Part shown: piece after piece, positions 8,795-18,289 of the stretch
Position numbering within the stretch: the stretch's first letter is position 1
How the letters are laid out: each line of letters starts with the position of its first letter
Assembly: GCA_013388685.1 (NCBI GenBank)
Contig: JACAET010000031.1
Location: forward strand, 1 to 64,000
Direction of reading: 5' to 3'
Origin: Chloroflexota bacterium
Lineage (GTDB): Bacteria > Chloroflexota > Anaerolineae > Anaerolineales > Villigracilaceae
Length of the DNA stretch: 64,000 nucleotides
Made by a program: the position numbers and the translations under genes
The notes under the pieces: model-generated
What the model was told of the DNA's origin: nothing
Database searches by the model: none
What the model saw: the letters and a program-made list of their open reading frames with translations, nothing else

Positions 8795-9793
8795 ATGGCA
8801 GAACGGGTTGCACTGTACTTGCAGGATTCGCACGACTTGAGGGACGGACTGGACTACGCCCGATACGCCGAGGAGAAGGGTTTTGAGGCGGTCTGGCAGG
8901 CGGAATCGAGGCTGGTACGCGACGCCATTGTTCCCATGGCGGCGTATGCGGCGGTGACGAATCGAATCAAAGTCGGTTCGGGTGTGATCAACAACTGGAC
9001 GCGCAACATCGGGCTGTTAGCCGCCACCTTCCTGACTCTGGATGACCTTGCCCCCAACCGGGTCATCTGCGGCATCGGCGCCTGGTGGGACCCGCTGGCG
9101 AAGAACGTCGGCATCGAGCGCAGAAAGCCGTTGACCGCCATGCGCGAGACGGTCAACGTGATGAAGCGCCTGCTCAACATGGAGCGCGTCACCTTTCACG
9201 GGGAATTCGTCCACGTGGACGGCATCGAACTGGATGTGGTGTATGGACGCCGCGAACCGCGCAACGTTCCCATCATGATCGGCGCGACAGGCGATCAAAT
9301 GATGGAACTGACCGGCGAGATCGCCGATGGCGCGGTGCTGAATTACTGCGTTGCTCCCGAATACAACGACCGCGCCATGGAATTGCTCCAAAAGGGACTG
9401 GACAAGTCGGGACGCAAAATGCAGGACTTCGACCGCCCGCAGTTGATCGTCTGTTCGGTGGACGAAGACCACGACAGGGCGATTGAGTATTCCAAGATGC
9501 TGTTGTGCCAATACATTGCCCAGCAGCCGCACATCGCCAAAGCCTCGCACGTCGCGGATGAGGTCGTCCACGAGATTCAGTCCATTCTGGGCTGGCCCGC
9601 CACCAAAGAGCAGGTGATGAAAGCCAAGGATCTCGTCCCCGACGAACTGGTGCTGAAGATCACCGCTTCGGGAACGCCCGCCGAGGCGAAAGCCAAGGTG
9701 GAGGAGTACAAAAAGCGCGGCTGCACCTGCCCCATCCTGTACCCCGTCGGCGGGAATTTCAAACTGCTGATTGATACGTTCGCGCAGACGTAA
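8795..9793 (+). CDS. F420-dependent luciferase-like (LLM class) oxidoreductase
   Basis: 332 residues, a TIM-barrel bacterial-luciferase-like protein in the F420-binding branch that includes methylene-tetrahydromethanopterin reductase (Mer) and F420-dependent glucose-6-phosphate dehydrogenase. Visible landmarks are [56 protein letters not shown] and [19 protein letters not shown]. The ATG at 8795 follows AAGGAG at 8784-8789; the frame is open further upstream but without homology. The position after cofDC supports F420 as cofactor. The substrate is not recognisable. Confidence 0.82.
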   Translation: MAERVALYLQDSHDLRDGLDYARYAEEKGFEAVWQAESRLVRDAIVPMAAYAAVTNRIKVGSGVINNWTRNIGLLAATFLTLDDLAPNRVICGIGAWWDPLAKNVGIERRKPLTAMRETVNVMKRLLNMERVTFHGEFVHVDGIELDVVYGRREPRNVPIMIGATGDQMMELTGEIADGAVLNYCVAPEYNDRAMELLQKGLDKSGRKMQDFDRPQLIVCSVDEDHDRAIEYSKMLLCQYIAQQPHIAKASHVADEVVHEIQSILGWPATKEQVMKAKDLVPDELVLKITASGTPAEAKAKVEEYKKRGCTCPILYPVGGNFKLLIDTFAQT

Positions 9794-9805
9794 CGCAACG
9801 CAGGA

Positions 9806-10303
9806 TTAATCCCGCGCCGTATCCAATTCCCCCGAGAGATAATCCAATACCATTTGCAAAGCCGCTTCCGCCGAAGCGGTTTTGTTTTGTTCGCGGTTGC
9901 CGTGAAATTGGAACTTCCGCGCCCACTCGCCGTCGTCCGCCGTCAGCGCGATCCAGGTGGTGCCGACGGGTTTGTCCGCCGTCCCGCCACCCGGACCCGC
10001 TATCCCTGAGATGGAAACGGCAATATTCACATCAAAAAGTTTTTTTGCGCCGTGAGCCATTTCCAACACCGTTTCCCGGCTGACCGCCCCGAATGTCTTG
10101 AGGGTCTCCCAGGAAACCCCCAGCACAGCGGCTTTGGCTTCGTAAGAATACGAAACCATGCTGCCCATGAAATATTCCGAGGACCCCGCCACATTCGTGA
10201 TACGGTGTCCCACCAGTCCGCCGGTGCAGGATTCCGCCAACCCCAACCTTAACCCGCGTTGTTGCAACAGCCTGCCAATCTCCACTTCCAGGGAACCCGC
10301 CAA
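9806..10303 (-). CDS. CinA C-terminal domain protein (nicotinamide-nucleotide amidohydrolase)
   Basis: 165 residues, the stand-alone PncC/CinA C-terminal domain, which hydrolyses nicotinamide mononucleotide to nicotinate mononucleotide in NAD recycling. The signature LGLAESCTGGLVGHRIT holds the catalytic Ser, and ISGIAGPGGGTADKPVGTTW is the second conserved block. No ATG is available: TTG at 10303 has GAGG about 5 nt upstream, while GTG at 10309 is an alternative that would overlap the ribosome site. It is divergent from the kinase gene. Confidence 0.88.
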   Translation of the reverse strand: MAGSLEVEIGRLLQQRGLRLGLAESCTGGLVGHRITNVAGSSEYFMGSMVSYSYEAKAAVLGVSWETLKTFGAVSRETVLEMAHGAKKLFDVNIAVSISGIAGPGGGTADKPVGTTWIALTADDGEWARKFQFHGNREQNKTASAEAALQMVLDYLSGELDTARD

Positions 10304-10342
10304 ATTCACCTCGCTAAAATCGCATCATCGTCGAGCCTGCCG

Positions 10343-10376
10343 ATTATACTCTGCAGCGTCTCTTTCCGATTATAAT
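10343..10376. promoter_or_regulatory. Divergent -10 elements between cinA-type gene and Ser/Thr kinase
   Basis: On the plus strand TATAAT at 10371-10376 lies only 8 bp before the kinase ATG (10385), so that transcript would be essentially leaderless. On the minus strand TATAAT (plus-strand ATTATA, 10343-10348) faces the amidohydrolase. Neither has a clear -35. Confidence 0.42.
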
Positions 10377-10384
10377 TTTCTCCC

Positions 10385-12463
10385 ATGGCTGATTGGACAG
10401 GAAAAACGCTGGGAAAAGTCCAAATTAACGATCTGGTCGCCCGCGGGGGCATGGCAGAGATCTATACGGGCATGCATGAGACCCATGGACTTGTGGCGAT
10501 CAAGGTCATGCGCGGCATCCTGGAGCGGGACGAACATCAACTGGCGCGTTTCAAACGCGAAGCGGAAGTGGCGGGCGAATTGCACCATCCCAATATCGTC
10601 CGCATACTGGATTTTGCGATCGAGAATGAGACGCCCTGTCTCATCATGGATTTCATCAATGGACCATCGCTTGCCTCGCACATGAAGGCGCTTCATACCC
10701 GGCAAGAACGCATCCCCACCGCCATTGTCGGTCAGATTCTACGAGCCGTTGCCGGCGCTCTGGATTATGCCCACGCACGCGGCATTGTCCACCGCGACAT
10801 CAAACCGGCAAACATCCTGCTCCGTTCGCGCACGCAACAGGTGTCCAGCGGACTGCACTTGCCCCCGGATGTCGAACCGGTTCTCACCGACTTTGGGCTG
10901 GTCCGCCTTCTGGACTCCACGCTTCACACGACAACCGGATCGGTGTCGGGCACGCCAACCTATATGAGTCCCGAGCAGGCGCGCGGCGAAAAAGTGGACC
11001 ACCGAACCGACATCTATTCGCTGGGGATCGTGCTGTACGAAATGCTCGCCGGAACGGTTCCCTTCCATGCGGATTCAACCTACGGCATGTTGATGAAACA
11101 CATCAACGAACCGCCCCCTCCCATCGAGGGCATCTCCGCCGATCTGCAAGCTTTGCTCGACCGCGCCCTCGCCAAGGAACCCGATTTTCGTTATCAATCC
11201 GCCGGTGAAATGGCGGATGAATTCATGGCCATTTTCAACGGGCAAACTGCCTCGCCAATCACGCTTCACACCGCCAAACTTGCGCGTAAAGCCGTAGAGG
11301 AACTCAGAACGCCCAAGAGCATTCCGCGACCCGTCGTCCGATTCCGCTGGGCGCGGATTGCGCTGGAAACGGCGGCGGCTTTGGCGCTTGCGTATTTCAT
11401 CTTTCAACTAGCCATTCCAACGTTCTCGAACGCGAACAACGACCCGCCCGATCCAGACGTTGCAGTGGGAAGATTAAGGTTTGGCGACTTTTCAGGCGTG
11501 ATGGACGAAGTGCGGTTGTCGCTCGATACCGCCGCGCCGCCTCCTAATGGTTATCATTACGAAGCCTGGCTGATCGGAGAAGACGCCAGCGCTCCCCGCA
11601 AACTGGGGATTGTCGTATTCAGCGCGGCGGGCGTGGGGCAACTTTCGCTGATAGACCCCGACCAGAAAAATTTTCTGGCGGATTACCACCAACTCATCAT
11701 CACCAGAGAAAGGGATGGCATCGAGACCAGTCAACCTTCCGGCGAGGTGGCATACTCGTCCGTATTTCCTTCCGAGATTTTGACCCCCCTCCGGCATCTT
11801 CTGGTATCTCATGACGATACCCCCGAGGGTTTGGCGCTTATCCAGGGGCTTTGGTATTACAGCGGTTCTTACATCAACATCTCGATCAACGGTTATCGGG
11901 AGGCGGGGGAGGAAATTACCGGACTGAGAGAGGCCTACGAAGGCGGCGACGAAGCCACGGTCCGAAGGAGAACCGAAGAGATCATCAACCAGATCGTCGG
12001 GGCTGAAAGCGCTTTATACCGAGACCATGACGGCGATGGCATCATCGCCAATCCTGCCGACGGATTTGGAAGTTTTCCCAACGGCGGCATTTCCGGTTAT
12101 CTGCAAGCCGTCTACACTCAAGTCGAACTTGCCATGGGCTCTGATGTTGCAACATTGAACATCCGCACCAACGGTGAAAACATCCAAATTTGCATCCTCA
12201 ACATGGAAGGCTGGCTGAAACGGGCGCTCGAACTGTCTCTGCAATTGCAAAGAGCGCCGTTCGATACCGCCACCGAGCCAGTCATCGCGGAACTCGAGAG
12301 ACTGGGAGATGCGCTGGTGCAAGGCAGTGACGAGGATCAAAACGGTTTGATCGAGCCTCGGCAGGGTGAATGCGGTGCAAATTCCGCTTACGAATTTGCT
12401 TATAATCTGGCGGATATGCCGCTTTTTCCCGGGGCAAACCGAATCCCGCCACCGGGAAAATAA
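10385..12463 (+). CDS. Transmembrane Ser/Thr protein kinase with anti-sigma-like extracellular sensor
   Basis: 692 residues. A PknB-type kinase domain (about 10-275) has the Gly loop VARGGMAEIY, K40 in VAIKVM, HRD at 136-138, DFG at 169-171, and SGTPTYMSPEQARG, so it should be active. One membrane helix (about 322-344) separates it from an outer region. Residues about 360-480 (VGRLRFGDFSG, GYHYEAWLIGEDA, RKLGIVVF) resemble the outer RskA/anti-sigma-K domain. The rest is helical with two calcium-loop-like stretches, DHDGDGIIANPADG and DEDQNGLIEP. It has no PASTA repeats. ATG 10385 lies just after a -10 box. Substrates are unknown. Confidence 0.87.
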   Translation: MADWTGKTLGKVQINDLVARGGMAEIYTGMHETHGLVAIKVMRGILERDEHQLARFKREAEVAGELHHPNIVRILDFAIENETPCLIMDFINGPSLASHMKALHTRQERIPTAIVGQILRAVAGALDYAHARGIVHRDIKPANILLRSRTQQVSSGLHLPPDVEPVLTDFGLVRLLDSTLHTTTGSVSGTPTYMSPEQARGEKVDHRTDIYSLGIVLYEMLAGTVPFHADSTYGMLMKHINEPPPPIEGISADLQALLDRALAKEPDFRYQSAGEMADEFMAIFNGQTASPITLHTAKLARKAVEELRTPKSIPRPVVRFRWARIALETAAALALAYFIFQLAIPTFSNANNDPPDPDVAVGRLRFGDFSGVMDEVRLSLDTAAPPPNGYHYEAWLIGEDASAPRKLGIVVFSAAGVGQLSLIDPDQKNFLADYHQLIITRERDGIETSQPSGEVAYSSVFPSEILTPLRHLLVSHDDTPEGLALIQGLWYYSGSYINISINGYREAGEEITGLREAYEGGDEATVRRRTEEIINQIVGAESALYRDHDGDGIIANPADGFGSFPNGGISGYLQAVYTQVELAMGSDVATLNIRTNGENIQICILNMEGWLKRALELSLQLQRAPFDTATEPVIAELERLGDALVQGSDEDQNGLIEPRQGECGANSAYEFAYNLADMPLFPGANRIPPPGK

Positions 12464-12578
12464 GTTGATCGTTGAAATCCGTCTCACAGCCGTAAAATTG
12501 CCGAACTTCCGTTTTGCCGTGCGCAGGTCCGGCAAAATATAACGGCATGATTCTCCATGACTCGACACTGCCAGCACA

Positions 12579-13457
12579 ATGACCTCCTTCGAAGTTCACA
12601 CCCTGACCGAAACCCTCATCTACGAACTGACCAAAGCCTTCGCCCTGCCGCAAAAAGAAAGCGTCAAACGTTGGATACGCCTCATCTTCGGTAAAGCCGC
12701 CCGCGCCGCGGCAGAACTGGGCATCGGCTTGGACCGCGCTGTAGCCGAAGGCGGGCTGTATGGCGGCGCACGCTGGCTCCTGCCGCGCTTTGTCAAAGCG
12801 CATGAGGCGCGCGGCGTGGAAAACATTCCCTCCACGGGTCCGCTCGTCATCGCCTCCAACCACCCCGCCAATGTGGATTCCGTCGTCATCTCCGCCCACG
12901 TCAACCGTCCCGATTACAAAGTCATCATCGGCGACATTCCCTTCTTCCAACATCTCCCACACCTCAGCCAACACGCCATCTTTGCCCCGGACCCCGCCAA
13001 CACCATCGGACGCATGCAGGTCGTCCGCGAAGCGATCCGCCACCTCAAAACGGGCGGTGCGCTGCTCATCTTCCCGCGCGGCGGCATCGAAGCCGACCCC
13101 GACTTCATGCCAGACGCCGACGGTGAATTCCAACACTGGTCGCGCAGTCTCGAAATTTTCCTGAACCGTGTGCCCGGACTGCAAATCCTCACCGCCATCA
13201 CCAGCGGCGTCATCGCGCCGGGCGCCTTCCGCCATCCCATCACCTGGTTTCGCCGCCACCGCCCCGACCGGCAACGCCTCGCCTTCCTCTATCAGCTCGC
13301 ACGGCAAATGCTGGCGGGCGAAGAACTCTTCGGGCTCACTCCGCGCGTCACCTTCGGCGAAATCGTCGGCGGAACAACGCATGCCCTCACCCTCGCCGAA
13401 ATCGAACACGCCGCCCGGCGCACGCTCCACACCCACATGGCATGGAAACAGGTATGA
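12579..13457 (+). CDS. PlsC-like 1-acylglycerol-phosphate acyltransferase family protein
   Basis: 292 residues. The acyltransferase HX4D block is ASNHPANVDSVV and the second acyl-acceptor block is IFPRGGIEADP in place of the usual FPEGTRS. A preceding alpha-helical part (LYGGARWLLPRFVKAHEARG) matches the usual PlsC lead-in. It probably transfers acyl chains to glycerophosphate or a related lipid at the inner face of the membrane. The Glu-to-Arg change in the second block suggests a divergent acceptor. It overlaps the pgl start as ATGA. Confidence 0.75.
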   Translation: MTSFEVHTLTETLIYELTKAFALPQKESVKRWIRLIFGKAARAAAELGIGLDRAVAEGGLYGGARWLLPRFVKAHEARGVENIPSTGPLVIASNHPANVDSVVISAHVNRPDYKVIIGDIPFFQHLPHLSQHAIFAPDPANTIGRMQVVREAIRHLKTGGALLIFPRGGIEADPDFMPDADGEFQHWSRSLEIFLNRVPGLQILTAITSGVIAPGAFRHPITWFRRHRPDRQRLAFLYQLARQMLAGEELFGLTPRVTFGEIVGGTTHALTLAEIEHAARRTLHTHMAWKQV

Positions 13458-14215
13458 ATTTCCAGATCCGCATCTTCAGAGACATGGAAAATTTGAGCCG
13501 AGCCGCGGCAGAACTCTTTGCCGAGAAAGCCGCCCGGTCCATCGCAGAGCGCGGTCGCTTTCTGGCGGCGCTCAACGGCGGCAGTACCCCAAACCGTCTC
13601 TTTCAATTGCTGGCGACAGACTATCGCGACAAAGTGGATTGGAGCCGCGTGCACGTGTTCTGGGGCGACGAGCGTTGCGTCCCGCCGGGGGAGGCGGGAT
13701 CGAGTTACGGTCAGGCGCGGGATGCGTTTCTGAGCCGCGTTCCCATCCCCGAGTCGAACATCCACCGCATCAAAGGGGAACTGGAACCTGCGGAGGCTTC
13801 GAGAGACTATGCCCTCACCTTGAGCCGATTCGCCTCACCCCCGCTCGAGTTTCCGCGCTTCGATCTGGTCTATCTCGGCATGGGCGAAGACGGTCACACG
13901 GCATCGCTCTTTCCCGCCTCGCCCGTGGAGGTGACCGAGCCGACCCTCCCCGTCACCGCGCACTATCAAGACCGCCCCGCCAACCGCGTAACGTTGACTC
14001 CGCTGGTCTTCAATCAGGCGCGGACGGTGGCGTTCATGGTGACGGGCGAAAAGAAAGCGGTCACTTTGGCGGAAGTGCTCAGTGACAGATATAATCCTGA
14101 GGCATTGCCCGCCCAGCGGATCAGCCCCAAGGACGGCGACCTGCTCTGGCTGGTGGACGAGGAGGCGGCGGGCAGGCTGCCGAGAGAATTGACAAGAAAT
14201 TTTTGTGAAGGATAA
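13454..14215 (+). CDS. pgl: 6-phosphogluconolactonase
   Basis: 253 residues, DevB/SOL type. It hydrolyses 6-phosphogluconolactone in the oxidative pentose phosphate pathway. Recognisable blocks are FLAALNGGSTPNRLFQLL, HVFWGDERCVPP, SSYGQARDAFLSRVPIP, DLVYLGMGEDGHTASLFPAS and AFMVTGEKKAVTL. The ATG at 13454 makes a 4-bp overlap with the acyltransferase stop; an in-frame ATG at 13442 is the alternative. gnd and zwf follow on the same strand, so all three oxidative-branch enzymes are together. Confidence 0.9.
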   Translation: MNFQIRIFRDMENLSRAAAELFAEKAARSIAERGRFLAALNGGSTPNRLFQLLATDYRDKVDWSRVHVFWGDERCVPPGEAGSSYGQARDAFLSRVPIPESNIHRIKGELEPAEASRDYALTLSRFASPPLEFPRFDLVYLGMGEDGHTASLFPASPVEVTEPTLPVTAHYQDRPANRVTLTPLVFNQARTVAFMVTGEKKAVTLAEVLSDRYNPEALPAQRISPKDGDLLWLVDEEAAGRLPRELTRNFCEG

Positions 14216-14225
14216 ATAACATAAT

Positions 14226-14312
14226 CCGTCATTGCGAGGAGGGCGTAGCCCGACAAAGCAATCTCCTTGATGAAATTGCGCCACTCGCTTCGCTCGGGCT
14301 CCGCAATGACGG
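14226..14312. repeat. MITE/REP-like palindromic element (copy 1)
   Basis: An 87-bp element between pgl and gnd with perfect 11-bp terminal inverted repeats, ccgtcattgcg (14226-14236) and cgcaatgacgg (14302-14312). The left half GTCATTGCGAGGAGGGC...GCAATCTCC recurs inverted at 34370-34407. It carries no gene. It leaves the gnd ribosome site intact. Confidence 0.75.
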
Positions 14313-14332
14313 GATATTCTTGGAGGTATTTC

Positions 14333-15241
14333 ATGGAACTCGCAATCGTTGGTTTGGGCAAGATGGGTATGAACATGGCAACCCGCCTCGTGCGCGGCGG
14401 TCACCGTGTAGTCGGGTATGCACGCACCGCCGCCACGGTGGACGAAGCAGTCACGCATGGCATCGAGGGCGCGTATTCGCTGGAGGAGACGGTGAGCAAA
14501 CTGAGCGCGCCGCGCATTGTTTGGGTGATGGTTCCCGCAGGCAAAGCCACCGACGATACCATTGACCAACTATCCCGCCTGCTGGGCAAAGGCGACATCA
14601 TCATTGACGGCGGCAATTCCAACTACAAAGATTCCGCCCGTCACGCCGCGGAACTCGAACCGAAAGGCATCGAATTTCTGGATTGCGGCACCAGCGGCGG
14701 CATCTGGGGTCTCCGCGAAGGCTATAGCCTGATGATCGGGGGCAAGCCTGAAGTCGTGGAAAAGATGCGTCCCATTTTCGAGACGCTGGCTCCCGCACCC
14801 GATAAAGGCTGGGGCTGGATGGGTCCGCACGGGGCGGGGCATTTCGTCAAGATGGTGCATAACGGCATCGAGTACGGCATGATGCAGGCGTTTGCCGAGG
14901 GGTTCAGCATCATGAAGGCGAAGGAGGAGTTCAACCTGGACCTGGCAAAGATTTCGCACGTCTGGCAGCACGGGAGCGTGGTGCGCTCGTGGCTGTTGGA
15001 CCTTGCCGCAAACGCCCTGGACGAAGACACGCAACTCAAGGACATCAAGCCGTGGGTAGCGGATTCGGGCGAGGGGCGCTGGACGGTGTTCGAGTCGATT
15101 GATTTGGATGTGCCTGCGCCGGTCATCACGCTGGCACTGCAAATGCGCTTCGTCAGCCGCGACGAGGAAAACTACGCCGCGCGCATGCTTGCCGCCCTGC
15201 GGAATCAATTCGGCGGGCACGCAATCAAGAAAGTGGAATGA
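14333..15241 (+). CDS. gnd: 6-phosphogluconate dehydrogenase, decarboxylating (short, YqeC/GntZ-type)
   Basis: 302 residues, the short form of the family (about 300 against about 470 in E. coli Gnd). It oxidises 6-phosphogluconate to ribulose 5-phosphate and CO2. Dinucleotide site MELAIVGLGKMGMNMATRL; substrate blocks IIDGGNSNYKDSARH, FLDCGTSGGIWGL, GHFVKMVHNGIEYGMMQA with the catalytic Lys. GGAGG at 14322-14326 precedes ATG 14333. Short forms are often NAD-linked; the cofactor here is not established. Confidence 0.9.
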   Translation: MELAIVGLGKMGMNMATRLVRGGHRVVGYARTAATVDEAVTHGIEGAYSLEETVSKLSAPRIVWVMVPAGKATDDTIDQLSRLLGKGDIIIDGGNSNYKDSARHAAELEPKGIEFLDCGTSGGIWGLREGYSLMIGGKPEVVEKMRPIFETLAPAPDKGWGWMGPHGAGHFVKMVHNGIEYGMMQAFAEGFSIMKAKEEFNLDLAKISHVWQHGSVVRSWLLDLAANALDEDTQLKDIKPWVADSGEGRWTVFESIDLDVPAPVITLALQMRFVSRDEENYAARMLAALRNQFGGHAIKKVE

Positions 15242-15328
15242 TGGCGTGGCGAGAGAACAGAGTGGGCGAAGCAACCCTCCACAGTACGAAGAGATTGTCC
15301 CGCCGCTCGCAAGAACACAGGGCATGAT

Positions 15329-16789
15329 ATGAACAACGATTTACCAACGACTATTGTCATTTTCGGCGCGTCGGGCGACCTGACACAGCGCAAACTTGTG
15401 CCGTCGCTGTTCAACCTTTACCGCAAGGGACGCCTGCCGAAGCAGTTCCGCATTGTGGGCTACGGAAACACCGCCTTTACCGATGAGCAATTCCGCGCGC
15501 ATCTCGAAGAAGGCATGAAGCAGTTCGCGCCGTTCGAATACAAGGATACGGAGTGGCAGGCATTTGCCGCCCATCTCGTCTACCAGCAGGGGCGCTACAC
15601 CGACCTGGCAGATTTCAAACGCTTGGGTGGTTTTCTGAAAGAATGGGAGATCAGCTCGGGTAATCGCATCTACTACATGGCAACGCCGCCCGGCGTCTTC
15701 CCCAACATCATTGACCTGCTCGGTCTCACCGACCAGTTGACCGAGTACAACGGCTGGCGGCGCGTCGTCATCGAGAAACCGTTCGGCACAGACCTTGAGT
15801 CTGCCCGCAGTTTGAACCAGCAGATTCACAAGACTCTGAACGAGAAGCAAATCTACCGTATTGACCATTATCTCGGCAAGGAGACCGTCCAGAACATTTT
15901 GGTGACGCGCTTTGCCAATACCATCTTCGAGCCGCTGTGGAACCGCAACTACATTGACCACGTGGAAATTACCGTGGCGGAGAAAGTCGGCGTGGAGCAT
16001 CGCGGACGCTTCTACGACAGCGTGGGCGTCTTGCGCGACATGTTTCAAAATCACCTCCTGCAACTGATGACGCTGGTCGCCATGGAGCCGCCCGCCTCGT
16101 TCGACGCAAACGCCCTGCGCAACGAAAAGGTCAAGGTGCTGAGTTCCATCCGCCCGATGCGGAAAGAGGAAGCGGCGCAGAAAACGGTGCGGGCGCAGTA
16201 TGCAGGCTATCGTCAGGAAAGCGGCGTGGATCCCAAATCCACCACGCCCACGTATGCGGCGGTCAAATTGCAGATTGACAACTGGCGCTGGCAGGGGGTG
16301 CCGTTCTATTTGCGTTCGGGGAAGAACCTCAAGGAAAAACTCTCGCAGATTACCATTGTGTTCAAAGAGCCGCCGCATTTGCTCTTCCCCACCAAGAACG
16401 GGCGGATGACGCCCAACATGCTCATGCTGTATCTTCAACCCGATGAAGGGATTCACTGGCGGTTCGAGGCAAAGGTTCCCGATACGGTGGCAGATTTACG
16501 CTCGGTGGACATGGAATTTCACTACGCCGACTCGTTCGGCAAGACGGCGATTCCCGACGCCTACGAACGCCTCCTGCTGGACACGCTGACGGGGGACGCC
16601 TCCCTGTTCACCCGCGCCGACGAGGTGGAAACCGCCTGGGGGCTGATAGACCCGATTCTGGAAGCGTGGGAGGCGAACAGCCAGCCGCTTGCCATTTACC
16701 CGTCTGGCACGTGGGGTCCCGCCGAAGCGGACGAACTGCTCGCCCGCGACGGGCGTACATGGAATATGTGGGACGGCAGGGTGGAATAG
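15329..16789 (+). CDS. zwf: Glucose-6-phosphate 1-dehydrogenase
   Basis: 486 residues, full length. First enzyme of the oxidative pentose phosphate pathway. The nucleotide site IVIFGASGDLTQRKLVPSL, the catalytic motif RIDHYLGKETVQNIL, and the substrate-binding EKPFGTDLESARSLN and RSGKNLKEK blocks are all intact. It lies 87 bp after gnd; no terminator is seen between them, so pgl-gnd-zwf may be one transcript. A hairpin follows the stop. Confidence 0.95.
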   Translation: MNNDLPTTIVIFGASGDLTQRKLVPSLFNLYRKGRLPKQFRIVGYGNTAFTDEQFRAHLEEGMKQFAPFEYKDTEWQAFAAHLVYQQGRYTDLADFKRLGGFLKEWEISSGNRIYYMATPPGVFPNIIDLLGLTDQLTEYNGWRRVVIEKPFGTDLESARSLNQQIHKTLNEKQIYRIDHYLGKETVQNILVTRFANTIFEPLWNRNYIDHVEITVAEKVGVEHRGRFYDSVGVLRDMFQNHLLQLMTLVAMEPPASFDANALRNEKVKVLSSIRPMRKEEAAQKTVRAQYAGYRQESGVDPKSTTPTYAAVKLQIDNWRWQGVPFYLRSGKNLKEKLSQITIVFKEPPHLLFPTKNGRMTPNMLMLYLQPDEGIHWRFEAKVPDTVADLRSVDMEFHYADSFGKTAIPDAYERLLLDTLTGDASLFTRADEVETAWGLIDPILEAWEANSQPLAIYPSGTWGPAEADELLARDGRTWNMWDGRVE

Positions 16790-16806
16790 GCTCGTTTTGA
16801 ATATAG

Positions 16807-16861
16807 AACCTCCCCAAGGCCAAGACCCATTACTTCGTTCAGGGCAAGCCTTCGGGAGGTT
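16807..16861. terminator. Bidirectional terminator hairpin after zwf
   Basis: Arms at 16807-16820 and 16848-16861 (14 bp, one mismatch) between convergent zwf and the transporter gene. The right arm contains CCTTCGGGA like the hairpins near 1.3 and 38.98 kb. Confidence 0.6.
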
Positions 16862-16864
16862 TGC

Positions 16865-18229
16865 TTAATCGGCAGGCGCTTCACGCCGCGCGGCGATCCG
16901 GGCGCGTGTGTCCGCATGGGATTCACGAGACAACGGGTAAAAGAGGGCAAACAGGATTCCGCCCAGCAGGAGAATGGAAGGCACAGGTCCGATCAGGATG
17001 CGAATCGCCCATACGGCTGATTCGGTCTGCTGCGGCGCATTGGAGACGAATCCGCTTCGATCCAGAATCAAAAGAGCAATCGGCAGGGCAATCGAGACCG
17101 CCACCTTTTTCATGAGCGAAACCAGCGCGTAGAACATCCCTTCGTGGCGCGTCCCGTTTTGCAGTTCGTCCACTTCGACGGCATCGGGGATCATCGCCCA
17201 CGTCAGGACGTGCACCGCCGAGACGCCCACTCCCGCCAGGGCGGCAAGCACGATCACGGATGCAAATCCAAGAGACGGATCAAGAAAGATCAGTGTGATC
17301 ATCACGGCGCTGAAGAAGACCATACCGTAGACATACGCTTTGCGCTTGTCGGTCTTTTGCGACGCCCAAACCCAGAACGGCAGGACAACCAGGGCGGTGA
17401 TGAAGATCGTCCCCGCCACAATATCCGACTCCGCCTCCAAGCCCATCCGATATTTCAGGAAGAATAACAGCATGGTCTGGATGATGTCAACGGCGGTCCA
17501 GGTGAAGAGGAAGATTCCCGCCGCAAACAGGAACGGACGATTGCTCCACGCCGCCTTGAGCGACTCGCGCAAGCCTGGTTGTTTTTGATGGACGTATTCC
17601 TCCCGTTCGCGCGTGCCGAAGAATGTCACCAGCAAAGGCAGGGAACAGGCAATGGCAAAGACCCATCCCATCTGGAAGACGCGGTTCGTGTTTTCGGGAC
17701 GCATCGTGCCGATCATCATCAGCGGAACGATGAACGCGACCAGCCCGCCCAGCAGGGAGAATGCCATGCGGTAACTGGTGAGCGAAGTGCGCTCATCGTA
17801 ATCCTGGGTAAGTTCAGGGGTGAGGGCGAAGAACGGGGTGGTGACGATGGTCAGAATTGTGTCATACAGGAAGAAGGCGGCGGCGTAGTATGCCGTGAGC
17901 GCGATTTGATCCTCGAACGGCGGGCGCCACCACAGCATGGCGAACGTCAGTCCAAACGGGATGAAACCGAATATCAGATAGGGCCTGCGGCGGCCCCAGC
18001 GGGTGCGGGTTCGGTCAACGAGGTAACCAACGATGGGATCGTTGAGGTAATCCCAGGATTTGCCGATGAAGATTGCCAGCGCCGCCAGCGAGGGGCGCAA
18101 GCCAACGACATCCGTCAGGAAGATGGCGAACAGGACGCCGATGGCGGTATCGGCAAAGGCAAAGCCGAAATCCCCCACACCGTAAGAGAGTTTGGTGAGC
18201 GGGGAAAGCCGTTCCTTGATCTTTTCCAT
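16865..18229 (-). CDS. GPH-family (MelB-like) sugar:cation symporter
   Basis: 454 residues with about 12 hydrophobic helices. The N-terminus LSYGVGDFGFAFADTAIGVL and IFIGKSWDYLNDPIVGYLVDRTRTRWGRRRPYL are the glycoside-pentoside-hexuronide transporter signatures, with the conserved cation-site Asp of DxxxD in WDYLNDPIVG. DAVEVDELQNGTRHEGMFYAL is the C-terminal family block. ATG 18229 is chosen; a TTG six codons upstream is less likely. It ends next to zwf, so sugar uptake feeding the pentose phosphate branch is plausible but unproven; the sugar is unknown. Confidence 0.87.
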   Translation of the reverse strand: MEKIKERLSPLTKLSYGVGDFGFAFADTAIGVLFAIFLTDVVGLRPSLAALAIFIGKSWDYLNDPIVGYLVDRTRTRWGRRRPYLIFGFIPFGLTFAMLWWRPPFEDQIALTAYYAAAFFLYDTILTIVTTPFFALTPELTQDYDERTSLTSYRMAFSLLGGLVAFIVPLMMIGTMRPENTNRVFQMGWVFAIACSLPLLVTFFGTREREEYVHQKQPGLRESLKAAWSNRPFLFAAGIFLFTWTAVDIIQTMLLFFLKYRMGLEAESDIVAGTIFITALVVLPFWVWASQKTDKRKAYVYGMVFFSAVMITLIFLDPSLGFASVIVLAALAGVGVSAVHVLTWAMIPDAVEVDELQNGTRHEGMFYALVSLMKKVAVSIALPIALLILDRSGFVSNAPQQTESAVWAIRILIGPVPSILLLGGILFALFYPLSRESHADTRARIAARREAPAD

Positions 18230-18289
18230 AATAAACAGAGACTCCAACCTGATTAACCCGCCTGATTCGATTTCGTTCCAGCCCGATCT

